Below, piece by piece: positions 30,501 through 42,100 of a stretch of 64,000 nt of DNA. A model generated the notes under the pieces. The model searched no databases. It worked only from the letters and a program-made list of their open reading frames with translations, and was not told the origin of the DNA. This stretch comes from Harmothoe impar (taxonomy: Eukaryota > Annelida > Polychaeta > Phyllodocida > Polynoidae): assembly GCA_947462335.1 (NCBI GenBank), contig OX381717.1:18901166-18965165 (forward strand), in the 5' to 3' direction. Positions within the stretch are counted from its first letter, which is position 1, and the number at the start of each line of letters is the position of its first letter. The position numbers and the translations under genes were made by a program.

Positions 30501-33191
30501 ATCCTTACAGTTCCCTGAGTAGTCAGATACTCCCCGACAGTCCCTATTCCTAGTCTACCCACCCAAGTATCACTACACTTTCATACTACATGTATGCCCT
30601 ACAGGTGGCGCTGATACTCTACTGAGAGAGGTATCCATTGATATACGAGATGCTTCAGTTTGTTATAAGAGATTTAGGCGCTTCAATGAGGCCCTGATGA
30701 TCTGTGCTGGAGCTGCAGGAGTGGGCATTTGTTCGGTAAATCATGTCTTTATGCACTCAGTTTGAGAGTTTTCTATTTGAAATCGTTGAACATTTATTTT
30801 TAAAACTTAGAAAAATAAGTCATAGAAATGTTATTGTAAGCCAACATACCAGTATTAATCCAGAAAGGCCTAGAGCTAACGGAGGGTAATTTGTTATTGA
30901 GTGTGGTGTTTCATATTATATTCCCCAGAAAATTTACTTACTGTAGACACTGTGAACTGCATCCCCTACATTATCATACTGTGTTGGATCTAAAAGGGAC
31001 TTGGTATATTTTAGGGGGATTCTGGTGGACCGTTGGTTTATGAGGAAGGTGGCCGGTACTATCTACAAGGAATCACCTCACAGAATAAAGGTGACTGTGG
31101 AGAAGGGGAGCAAATATTTGTGAAGGTGTCGACCTATGTCTCATGGATCAAGAGCAAAACAGGTCGGTACTAAGTAATAGCTGAAGTGTTTGCGTATTGC
31201 TCATGTTTACAATTATGCTTTTTTAATGACAATGTTTTCTAATAACAATCATATGGAGTAATGTGGTCACTCCAAATTACCAACTATCCGTTCACTTTCT
31301 GTACGTATGTATATGTTCCTTCCTTTCACCCTAATATTAAGAATTAATTATCCAACAACCCAGATGACACCCTTTATAGACAAAAAGAACCCAAATAGAG
31401 GCTCCCACGAGGTACAAGGTATTTTGATGGGTGGACATATAATCTAAAGAGAGGCATTCAAGACTGCGTAAAAATAGTCAATCATTTTGGTGGTTATAAA
31501 GACTCTTTATAATCAGACATCTCTTGTGAGCAGAGTTGTCTCGCTGTATACTCTACTTAAAATATACGAGGAAACCCCCCAAAGAACCCTTATCTCTGAT
31601 GAGAATATGTATACTGTGTATATATTTTACCTGACTAATTCGGTAGATCGTGTTTCTTCCCCATGAGTTGTTGGTCAATAAATCTATTTAAAAAAAAGCC
31701 TAGGGGGTGGTCATATTTTAACAATATCCGGGTTGGTGGATTTGGAAGGGGGGGGGGGGACTAACCTGGACCCCTTTAGAGAGGGGACTAAAAAAAGGTC
31801 AAGACCCACGGATGACCCCTTTTCAAGTAACTAAAGTAACGTGTTGGCTTTTTTTTTTCTAAAATGGGTCATCTGCAGTCAATTTATATACACCACCTGA
31901 GGGGAACAGAAAATAATCCTCTTGCGCACTGTGCGTGGGGAGCTGAAAGATTTACCAGAAAAAAACCACTGAATAAGTGTAGACACAGGGGGCACAGAGG
32001 CGGAATAGCAACAGAAACGTGTTACAGCTTTAACGCCAAATATGACCCGATCCTCCTGCTCTAGACTATTGGATTGTATATAGCGCTGACTTTAAAGGTA
32101 GTATATTGGCTCTATAACTGATAGGTAGCCAAATTCTAAGGCCACTCAAAAAAAGAGTTGTTTCTCATCACCGCGCACATCATAAAAATCTGTCAAAAAT
32201 TGACAAATATTGGCATATTTGGCATCAAAAGAAAGCTTATAGACTGTCAGTAATGCAGTGAGCTAGGAATAACTTGCATTATAACAACTTTTACGGATCT
32301 ATATACTCTTAACTACTAAAATGTGAAAATGTGCGCAAAAAGTCTCAAATTTCCTTTATATTTTAGGCCCCAGTAAAAAATAAAAATGAAAATAAAAAAA
32401 CGCTCTTGTCATATATCTCAGTCATGGTGATGAGAAACAACTTTTGAGTGGCCTAATGTGCATCCTAGGTAATGATAATGAGAATAGGTAGAACATGATC
32501 GAAGCATGACAATGGTGAACAATGTGGTTCATTTGTAACGAGATTGCTTCCAATACCCTAATTATCGGACATGCACCAAGGATTTATAGGGGGGGGGGTG
32601 TGGAACTGAAATACCCCCTCGTCCCTGTTGTGGAATAAAGGCCCACCGTTAGGCATAATTGGAACCCGTGTGTTTAAGGCAATGTCCAATGCTATTAGAA
32701 AACTTACATTATCTTCACTTTATAGGGCCCTTAAGTGGAACCTGTGGAGTAAGGCCAGGTGAGTAAAAATCTGTTCTGCTTTCATAAATCAAGGACGAAC
32801 TATGGCGATTCATTGTATTTCTAATAGTATATATTCTATACTATATGTTATGTTTGTGATTTTCCTTTCACAAGGATCAGTGCAGCATTTGTATTGCAAA
32901 TATACATGTATTTGCAGGTTGTTCAGTAAATAATATTAAGTAATCTCATATAAGAAACAGAGCTGCCATCAGTACCGGTTAATAGTAGTATAACAGACCT
33001 CTACGCTGAAAATACTTCCTTTATTCAGAGAAAAACTAATCAGTATCTCGGCTATATAATTATCTTGTCATTTCCCAGGTGGACTGAGCACTGGAGCGAT
33101 TGTTGGGATCGTGTTTGGTGTACTCGGTGGAATCGCCCTGATCGGCCTGATAATCTACTGTGTGTACAAGTGTCGTGAAGATGATTACTGA
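27557..33191 (+). CDS. Membrane-anchored trypsin-like serine protease, copy 2
   Basis: Seven coding exons with consistent phases: 27557-27632, 27917-28085, 28672-28904, 30605-30735, 31015-31162, 32726-32758, 33079-33191. Exon 1 is a signal peptide ([20 protein letters not shown]). Exon 2 holds the activation site EPF|IVGG and TAAHC (His57). Exon 3 has [10 protein letters not shown] (Asp102). Exon 4 has [13 protein letters not shown]. Exon 5 has GDSGGPLV (Ser195) and WIKSKTG. Exon 6 is an 11-codon linker. Exon 7 encodes [18 protein letters not shown], a membrane helix and the tail [10 protein letters not shown] before TGA. The product is an S1A protease displayed at the cell surface by a C-terminal anchor, like prostasin/testisin-type enzymes. 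The residue before IVGG is Phe, not Arg/Lys, and position 189 reads Gly, so trypsin specificity is not expected. About 285 aa. Confidence 0.9.
28380..28440. mobile_element. MITE family B, left end only
   Basis: AGGCCAAAAAGAAAAG..GGTGTGTTTCAGG followed by CGACCC, in intron 2 of the protease. The matching right end is not seen before exon 3. Confidence 0.5.
28905..30604 (+). other. Protease intron 3, no further exon
   Basis: 1.7 kb with a GTCGGC(G/A)CCAA repeat at 29600-29660 and one arm of an inverted-repeat pair (29831-29884) whose partner is at 35062-35118 beyond the gene. Short ORFs have no motif. Confidence 0.5.
31163..32725 (+). other. Protease intron 5 with G-runs and a family C MITE
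   Basis: Holds G-runs at 31750-31762 and 32588-32600 and the MITE at 32138-32455. Otherwise unique AT-rich sequence. Confidence 0.5.
32138..32455. mobile_element. MITE family C, 318 bp
   Basis: Ends TAAGGCCACTCAAAAAAAGAGTTG and ..ACAACTTTTGAGTGGCCTA, each with a TCTCATCACC box just inside. The shared inside has GGCAT..TTTGG.ATCAAA, AAGCTTATA.ACTGTCAGTAATGCA and GGAATAACTTGCATTATAAC. Other copies: 34621-34974 (right end lost), 36997-37231 (short), 40763-41135, 48183-48411 (truncated). Confidence 0.85.
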
Positions 33192-33505
33192 TTCCCTGAA
33201 GACATGGTTTCCATGATTTCGTGCTACTGCAACAATACTAGTTAAACATACAAAAAAAGACTACATTTACCCTTGCTAGGAATATCGGCATGAAAATATG
33301 AAACGTATGTTATATGTAATCGAATTAATATAAATCAAGTAATGCATGATAAAGTGATTGACAGCAAATAATTTCAAGAAATAATTTTTATACCGGGTAT
33401 GATTTATATGGAAAGTCCAACATTGAGTCAAGCCGTATTCGGTCATAATTCGACCCACCTGGACATGAGGACTATGCCATATTGAAACTGAATGTAATGT
33501 AGATC
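33192..33505. other. Protease copy 2 3' UTR and downstream
   Basis: AT-rich sequence after the stop. No clear AATAAA in the first 300 bases other than variants (AATATAAAT near 33328). Nothing else seen. Confidence 0.4.
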
Positions 33506-33917
33506 AGGCCAAAAAAAAAGAAGGTGTGTTTCAGGCAACATGGTCAGAATGTCTAGGGTAGGTAGGTCGGATTTCTTTTTTAAAATGTTTATTTATTTTT
33601 TTACATAGAGAGAGTACTAGGAATGAGTTGCGAATTGACAAATCAACTCGCGACTCTCCAGAATGACTCCACAATTCCTCCATTGACTAGGAATATCAAG
33701 AAGTTGTTGGATATACCTCTTAGAAAGCCATTTCCTGATGTTAATCAATTATTCAGGCCTCTGAGGTTACTGGGAGCTTGTTATTCTTGAAAGAGGAACA
33801 AAAATTTAAAAAAAAATCAAAAAAAATCTCCAAAATTGGGGAAAAAATGCTAGGGTCGGCCCTTTTTTGAATCTAGGGTCGGGTTGCCTGAAAAACACCT
33901 TTTATTTTTTTTGGCCT
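33506..33917. mobile_element. MITE family B, 412 bp
   Basis: Begins AGGCCAAAA..GGTGTGTTTCAGGC and ends GCCTGAAAAACACC..TTTGGCCT. Relative to 1430-1831 the inside is in the opposite orientation: GGTAGGTAGGTCGG is at the left and AGGGTCGGCCC at the right. Confidence 0.8.
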
Positions 33918-35799
33918 CACAAGGAAAATAAAGTATCTTCACATTACCCACATACTGGATATTTCTCTTTTATTCATACATGCACTTGTGGGCACCTAAT
34001 ACTTTGTAAAAAAGATGAAACACTTGAAAAATGTTTTTTATGTCATTCATCCATGTTTGCGTCAGAGAAATCATGAACGGGGAATTTTTCTTTATTGTTT
34101 TCTTTGCAAATGCTGAGGTAAAAAAAACAAAACAACTTCCTGTCATACTTTTACAGCAAATTATTTCAACTTCAATGAATTTGTTCATTAATACTAAAGC
34201 GTCAAGTATACTTATATCACTCAATCCAAAACAAACGGTGTGTTGTTATCCAATATTTATTTTTCAAAAATTATTTCCCAATAAAGCCTTAGATTAACCA
34301 CATAGATCTGCTGAAGAAGTGGTATGGTAGTGACCTCTGCTGAGTCTTAGGGGAACTTATCAATCTAGAACGGCATAAATTTAAGGATATATCGCCATAG
34401 TAGTTTGGGCGCTATTATCACATTTTATATACCATGTGCATTTACTGTTCTATTCATGACGGATGATAAGTTCAACCTCAATTCAATTATGTGGCATATC
34501 GCTATGTCATGGTGTTGCAGTATGGGGACATTCTTAGCTGCTTAGGGATGCTGAGCTATAACGAAGAAACGGGATCGGACTTGTTCCCGTGATTAGCACT
34601 TGCAGGCTGGTATAGCAGTTAGGCCACTCAAAAAAAAATTGTTTCTCATCACCAAGGAGTGAAAAATGTGACGAGGGCGTTTTTATAATTTTTTTTTTTT
34701 ACTCGAGGCCCAAATATATATAGGGAAATTTAGACTTTTCATGATCAACTTTTACATTTTAGTAATTCAATGTTTATTGATCCCCGAATTGTGTTTTAAT
34801 GCAAGTTATTCATAGCTGACTGCATCACTAACAGCATAAGCTTTAATTTGATACCAAATTTGCCAATATTTTCTCCAATTTTAACATATTTTTCAACAAA
34901 AATGTAAAAAAAAAAAAAAAAGTCCTCAAATCACGATTTTTATGATGCGCGCGGTGATGAGAAACAACTTTTTTTTAAAGATCTTGGTACTGCTCTCGGA
35001 ACGTAGCCTGTTCCTGGCAACTATGGTCTATCTGAGTATGAGTCTAAATCTCTCGGGATATTCCATGGACAGAACTAGCATGGCCGCGCACATGGAGCTA
35101 CCCGAATTATCGCTATAGAGATGCAAGACATGGGTATCCTGAAGATGCACGCTGTATACCCCCCCCCCCCAGTATAAAATGTGTGTGTTTTGAATATGAC
35201 TCTAGACCACGGCTTTCCTTAATTGGTTACGAGGCCACTGCAGGACCCCCCCCCCCCCCCCTACAGTTTTAAACATTTGTGATGATTCAATTCTAATTGA
35301 TGATTTCTTATGAACGCCAGCAGCGAGGGAAAATTGGTGGCGTTCGTCTGACCTAGTAGACTGCACTGTGGGAATGCCTTAGCATACCGCAAATAGGGTC
35401 GGTAGTGTCGTGAAAACTCAGTATCCTAGCAGATGTTAGGTCTGTTGTGTCCTACATTTGAGCGCAGACAGTAGGATGGAGAGTGAGCAGACGAAATGCA
35501 TTCTTGGGTAGGCTCCCGCTTTCCCTGTTGTTGTTTAATTATTAAGAACTAATTGAAAAAAACTCAAAGGAAACTGTTGTCATTTAATTTGAAATTGAAA
35601 TATCTTCTCTTTGAATGGCTACAGTCTTGATTCGTCAAACATGCGCGAGAATAACATACAGCTAAACATTTATGATAATTCAATTCTAATTGATAATTTA
35701 TTACAAATTAGTAAGAACTAATTGAAAAGAACCTCAAAGCAATCTGATTTTTCTATCTTTTATTTTCTTCCTTGAATACTCATGGATAAAACATGATTA
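33918..35799. other. Intergenic, contains a family C MITE and an inverted-repeat arm
   Basis: Family C MITE at 34621-34974. The arm at 35062-35118 (CATGGCCGCGCACATGGAG, ATTATCGCTATAGAG) is the reverse complement of 29831-29884. C-runs are at 35159-35170 and 35247-35262, and two near-copies of GATAATTCAATTCTAATTGAT at 35279-35310 and 35671-35700. No gene. Confidence 0.55.
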
Positions 35800-35802
35800 A
35801 CC

Positions 35803-36067
35803 CTTTAAAGGCCGCATACTATTTTAATGCATCACATTGCACACCCAATATCGTCATGATGCATGAATGCAGCTTTGGCGAATAACTAGCATCATGGTGC
35901 ATCATGCCAACCTTACACAGTTGATACATCCCCGAGGGGTCGGCATGATGCATGAATGCAGCCCTGCAATGCAATGTGTAGCCTCACCAGATCTGCATTA
36001 ATGCATCATGACGACAAAGGGTGTAGCACAGCAATTGATTAAAGCACCATGCGGCCCTTAAATGGTT
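35803..36067. mobile_element. TTAA-type MITE family A
   Basis: Left TTAACCCTTTAAAGGCCGC, right GGCCCTTAAATGGTTAA, two inner palindromic blocks. Further partial family A pieces follow at about 36165-36285 and 36540-36642 (right end CCGTCCTTAAAGGGTTAA). A copy of the GGTTGGTC repeat lies between, at 36425-36535. Confidence 0.8.
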
Positions 36068-37374
36068 AATACAAATGGACATGCGCCTTGCTTACAGAGG
36101 AACTTGAGGCAATGTGACATGTTGTTCACCTCAGAATAGTCAGTAGAAAGCAGTATTATAATTCACTCTTTAGGGAAGGCATGATACCCCAAGGCAGTAA
36201 TTGCCGTCATGATGCACCAATGCAGTTCCGGCAAGTAACTTGCATGAATTGCATTGTTGCATCACACTGAAAATCCATAGGTGGAAAGGGTCAGTCAGTA
36301 GTGGCTAACCTAGGTCCATCATTGGTGTGTTGTATTTGTATACCACTAGTTGGGGCCACCTGTGATGACCTACCAGTGGCTCCCCCTGGAACTAAAAAGA
36401 CTAAGGTGGGTCGGTCAGTAGTGACCAACCTGACAATAACTTATCTAGGTTGGTCGTATAGGGAGCCAAAAAATGACTAATTAGGTTAGGCACTAGTGAC
36501 TGAGAGGTTGGGCGTATAGGGAGCCTAGGAATATCAGTGCATGCCGACCATACAGGAGTATCAGACCCATGGTGAGTTACTGGTCAGGGCCGCACACATG
36601 TATCAAGGCGATTGAAAGGACTATGCCGTCCTTAAAGGGTTAACATGATTTCCGAATTAATCCTAGATCTATATAAAAGGGCTATTACCGTAAACCTCTA
36701 GCGTAGAAGCCCCGATAAGTACAGGGATAGTACACGAGTCAGATCGCCAGTGCGTCTCATTGAATCAGCCCAGGGTCAGGGTCTATAGTTCAGTATTAAA
36801 ATAACAATTTGCAGACCCCCTTTCAGGCTTATAATTATGATTCCTCAAAGTTAAGGGGTGGTTTATACGAGAGTTAGGCGTATACGCGAAAACTTTCGGT
36901 TCGTATCACAGGTATTGATTAAGGCTGCAGAAAGACATGGATTAGGCCACCGACCTCATCGGGCCGATTCCACAATTTCCGAAAAAAAAAGTTCTTAGGC
37001 CACTTCAAAAAAACTTGTTTCTCATCACCGCGCGAACCATAAGAATTGTCTTTTGGGATCTTTAAATTTTTTTTTTTTTTTCCAAATTTTAATGAAAAAT
37101 ATGTGTTAAAGCAGGGTCAATAATGCAATGGGATAGAAAAAAACATGCCTTTTCACAGGAGAAAAGAAGCGCCCTTGTCATATTTTGCATGGCTTGGCGA
37201 TGAGAATCAAGCATTTTTCTGGAGTGGCCTTAATATTTTATATGAGGTTCTGGCACAAATCGCATTATTTGACCCACAAACAAAATTTACAATAATTGAA
37301 AATAAAACATTGTTCTGCTTATGGATGGTTGTTCTAGCATTCTAGAAATCCATCTCTGGCTAGTAAATTGCCAG

Positions 37375-37516
37375 TGCTGCATTCAAGCATCATGCCGACC
37401 CTAAAGGGTTGAAACACTCCTGAAGGGTCGGTATGATGCACCAATACAGCACCCGCGAGTTACTCACCGCGGCTGCATTGGTGCATCATGATGATAAATG
37501 TCGACTTATAGAGTTA
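37375..37516. mobile_element. TTAA-type MITE family A, partial
   Basis: AATTGCCAGTGCTGCATTC, GGGTTGAAACACTCC, CGAGTTACTCACC and GTCGACTTATAGAGTTAA remain. Confidence 0.6.
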
Positions 37517-37785
37517 AAAAAAAGTCTCTCGTAATCCATCTTCAAGATTTATAAAAACCTATGTACCTGACTATGCTACCTGAGAAAACACCTTCCCTTT
37601 GGCCGCCTACTGTTTAGACACACCATTATTTGAGATTACATTTCATGGCGATTTGAAGGGTGGAATCGGTTAGGTATTCAAAATTAGACATTATTCAAAG
37701 CACGTACTTCCATCAATGATTGACCTTATTAAGGATTACTTCAGTTCAAAGGGACTACATTAGAGATATGTCATCTCCACTACAT

Positions 37786-37819
37786 ATCATCATCATCATT
37801 ATCATCATCATCATCATCA
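37786..37819. repeat. (CAT)n microsatellite
   Basis: Eleven or so CAT/TCA units with one TTA interruption. Confidence 0.9.
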
Positions 37820-37956
37820 CTGTTATTATGTATTTAGTACAAAAGCTACGTCTACAAAATATATCATATATAAAATGATTATGTTATCTTACGTTCCTGT
37901 CCTAAGATATAATTAATTAAGTTTGTAAATCTTAATCTTCAATAGTACACATGATC

Positions 37957-37997
37957 AGGCCAAAAAAAGACTATATAACCTGAAACACACCTGGCCT
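37957..37997. mobile_element. MITE family B reduced to 41 bp
   Basis: AGGCCAAAAAAAGACTATAT next to AACCTGAAACACACCTGGCCT: the two termini lie back to back with almost no interior. The stretch 38002-39108 that follows is AT-rich with no gene. Confidence 0.65.
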
Positions 37998-39108
37998 CAT
38001 ATTGATTGTACAACTGTGTTACACAGGTCTCATATAGTAAGGCTTATTATTTCAAATATAACCTGCTTTTCCAGCTGTTTTCTGGAATGTATTCATCTTG
38101 AGACCAGGTACAGTAACACATATATATAAACACACACATATTTTGATAGAGTTGAAATAAAACATGTTATAAGTTTTCAAAGGCACCATTTTCTTGACAT
38201 GAGATTCTAAATTACTCAAGAGGCGAGTTACTCGCCGGAACTGCAGTGGTTCATCATATCCAACCTTCAGAATGTAGGAAACCAGTGCATAGGTTCAGTA
38301 GCTCAGGAGTATATAAATATAACATCTTCTAAAAAGATCGTCTTCTTAATCCTTTAATGATTTTTTAATGCAAGATAACGTAAGGTTCTTAGCCGTTCCT
38401 AACCGTTCACCCATATTCTGCAAATTGCATAGGACAATACATTGTCTAGGGTTTGAGTTGATTAAAACTATGCATGTATAGATCTATATTGAACTGTGCT
38501 TGAGGCACAAAATGGTTACATATAAAAAAAGAATTGCACAAAAACAGAAATCTTTAGGTAACAATAACCACCATGTAGAACATACAATCGTAAGACATCT
38601 CAAAAGGCACAAAAAACATGTGGTATAAATTCAGAAATTCAAATGGAACAAATATTTACAAATAATATGATAAACAGCAACAGCGATTTGACCCTTTATC
38701 AACGAGACATGGCACCCACAGAATTGTTAAAACAAATTAAACGCTGAATTCATTTCTAAAATCAAATATTAAAAACGGGACAAAATAAATGCATATGGTT
38801 AATGAAAATCACCGGTTGATTGGTCAATGTTACTCATTTTAATTCATTTCAAAATCATAAATATATGCAAATGTATGCACACACAGTATGAACAAACACA
38901 CATACATCCCAGTAAATTACTGTAATCAACAAAAAACACAACTGTTGTACATGTCCAACTTTTCAGAACGTTTCTATATGGCACATTATTATAGCCAAAC
39001 GTTATATAACGTTAAAGACGTTATTTTGACGTAAAATGACGTATTTGTCTAAGCTGAGATATGTATCAAAAACAGCCGTTCAGCAGTCCCTGACTTCATC
39101 TTGAATGT

Positions 39109-42100
39109 TTAGTACTTTTCTTTCTGAAATAGGTAAAGACAGAGTAAACATTAACGTGAGCTAAATGCTAGATTCTGGCCCGTGTCCCTGAGACTTCATG
39201 AGCCAATAGACTACTGAATCTGGACATTGACATTTTCATGCTATTTCATTTGATATATAACACTATCATATTCACAGCACTATCAAAGTGCCCCTCTTTG
39301 GCATGTAGATGAAAAAGTTCCCTTGTAACATTTTTACTTGCCAAATAAAAATACCTCAGCAACAACAACATGTGAGGAGCAAATAAAAATCGACCCTAGC
39401 CCCCTCCAGTGTGTGTCCTACTAGTATATGTTTTTCATGTGTTTCTGCCAAATCCTAAATCCTACTTTAAACTTTTAACGGCGGTATGATGCATTGATGT
39501 ATCATACCCTTGGTCGTCATGATCTATGCATGAATGCAGCCCTGGCGAGTAATTCGCCAGTGCTGCATACATAGTATCATGCCGACCCAATGGGATTGAG
39601 ACAATCCCTAAGGGTCAGCATGATGCACCAATGCAGCACCGGCGAGTTACTCGCTGGAGCTGCATTCGTGCATCATGATGACAAATGATTTTCAGCTTCC
39701 CCTGTCCTTAATATGGGGACAACCATGGTCTCTTACAGCATATTTTCAGTAGTGCTCCAAAAAGTAAATACAGTAATGATAAGATCTCAATGTTAAGGCA
39801 TAAATCATATGAGTGAGATGCATTGACATTCATCACTTTAAAACAAGCATTATTTACTTTCCAGTGACTGTTATGAAAAGCTTGATTACTTTGAGCTAAT
39901 TGGGGGTTCGGAAAAAAACTTTGGGCCAATTTTGGGAAAATTTACCGCCCCCCCCCCCCCACCGCAGTGAGTAAAAAATGGCTGGTTCCATTTTACGAGG
40001 CAGAGCCGAGCGAAATAACCATCAGTGGGGAACTATACGAGTGCTCCTTTATGTTTATTTCATGTCATTATCAACAATATCCACCAAAATTTTGCTCAAT
40101 TGATCTGAAAAAGCTATTTATAGTGGTTAAATCATCAATTCTGATTATTTAAAATGCCGTTAAATATGGGAGAGGGTTATTCAACAGGGGGGGGGGTGAA
40201 ATACAGCCTTTATTTACCGCGAAATTTCCCAGCATATGAGGAAGAAAACCTTCCCAACTGGGATGGAGGGGACCTGCCCCCGACCTCCTGTGGTGGCCAG
40301 GGTTGGCCAGGAGGCTGCATAAACATCTGGTGGTTATGTAACTGTGTGTCATCACTCTGTATGGAGTGGTTCACTTGTCATCATTGTTTCTGCTACAATT
40401 TTTGAATGTCATCAGGGAAACTTTACATATAAGATCTCAATATGTATAAGTATACGTAAATAAAATAAGGTAAAAATGAGATATCATTTATATGGTTATG
40501 ATAGTTGGATTGACCTACTGATACTGATACATACCTTTCCAATCATGACGGCCAGGTATATTGCAAAGATGGCGAGCAGGAACTGTCGAGAATTAGAAAG
40601 GAAAGTATAACATTTCACTCAATTTGAGGCTTTAAAACTGAAATGCTGATGACTGGCACCGCAAAACCTCATGTATAAGCCCATGATATGATGCCAAGGT
40701 ATCCAGATGTAAATCAAGTTACAGGTCGAATGAATATCATGAAGACGATTCTGATTTGTGCTTAGGCCACTCAAAAAAAGTATTTGTTTCTCATCACTGC
40801 GTGCATCATGAAAATCATGATATGGGAAAACTTTAAAAAAAAAGAATTTTAATGATAAATCCATTGAAAAGTGGACAAATATAGGCATGTTTGGTATCAA
40901 ATTAAAGCTTATACTGTCAGTAATGCATGCAGCTCGGAATAACTTGCATTATAACAGCTCTTGCGGATCAATAATTTCTTAACCACCAAAATGTGAAATT
41001 CATGTGCAAAAAAACTCTTAATTTCCTATATATTTCAGCTCTCTGTAAAAATTAAAATAAAATAAAAATAAAAAACGTCCTCGTCATATTTTTCACTGCC
41101 AGGTGATGAAAAACAATTTTTTTTTGAGTGGCCTAAATTTTAAAAAATAAAATAAAAGAGATAAAGGCTAACCTACTCCATGTGGGTCACTTACCTGTAT
41201 ACCGAGGTAGATGGATAACCCGATGATGACGTACGTCCTGTACTGTTCTGTGATGAACTCCACCGCCCGCTCATAGCAGGCCTACAATAAGGCAACCATA
41301 TCAACATTTAACCCTTTAAGGATTGCATCATGCTTTAATGCATCATACCCTTGGTCGGCATGACGCTTAAATGCAGCCCTGGTGAGTAACTCGCTAGTAC
41401 TGCATTCAAGCATCATGCCAACATTATGGAGTTGAGACACTCCCAAAGGGTGGGCACGATGCACCAATACAGCACCTGCGAGTTACTCACCAGGGCTGCA
41501 TTGATGCATCATGACGATAAAGTATGTTGACTTTAGGCGACATGCGTCTTTGATGAGTTAAACAATTCTTCTGTAATCCATTTTTGAAATTTATAAAAAC
41601 CAATGTACCTGACTATGCTACCTGAGAAAACACCTTCCTTTTGGCCGCCTACTTTGTGGACACACCATTATTTGAGATTGCATTTCATGGTGATTTGACA
41701 GATTTGAAGGGTGGAATCGGTTACTAGTAGGTATTCATGTACATTCATGCAGACATTATTCAAAACACACACTTAACAACCTTATCCCAGCCCATTAAAT
41801 ACGCACACATTGTATTCAATGGGGGACATTGAATACGCCTCTTCAGTGCTAAAGCATAGGAAATCTTGTATTTCAAAATAATAAATACCGTATTCTTGTT
41901 GGAGTTTGCGTCGGTGGGGTTTGTGAGGCAGTTCCGGTCTGTGGGTGTGATATCGGGGAACTCCGACTTGCAGCACGTGACCGGGATCGCCAAGGTCACC
42001 TGGCCATCTGTACAAGGTCAAATAATTCAACACATTATTTCATGTGGAGAAACAAGTTACTGGCTCTGTCTCACAAACATGGGCCAATGTTTTTGTCTAT

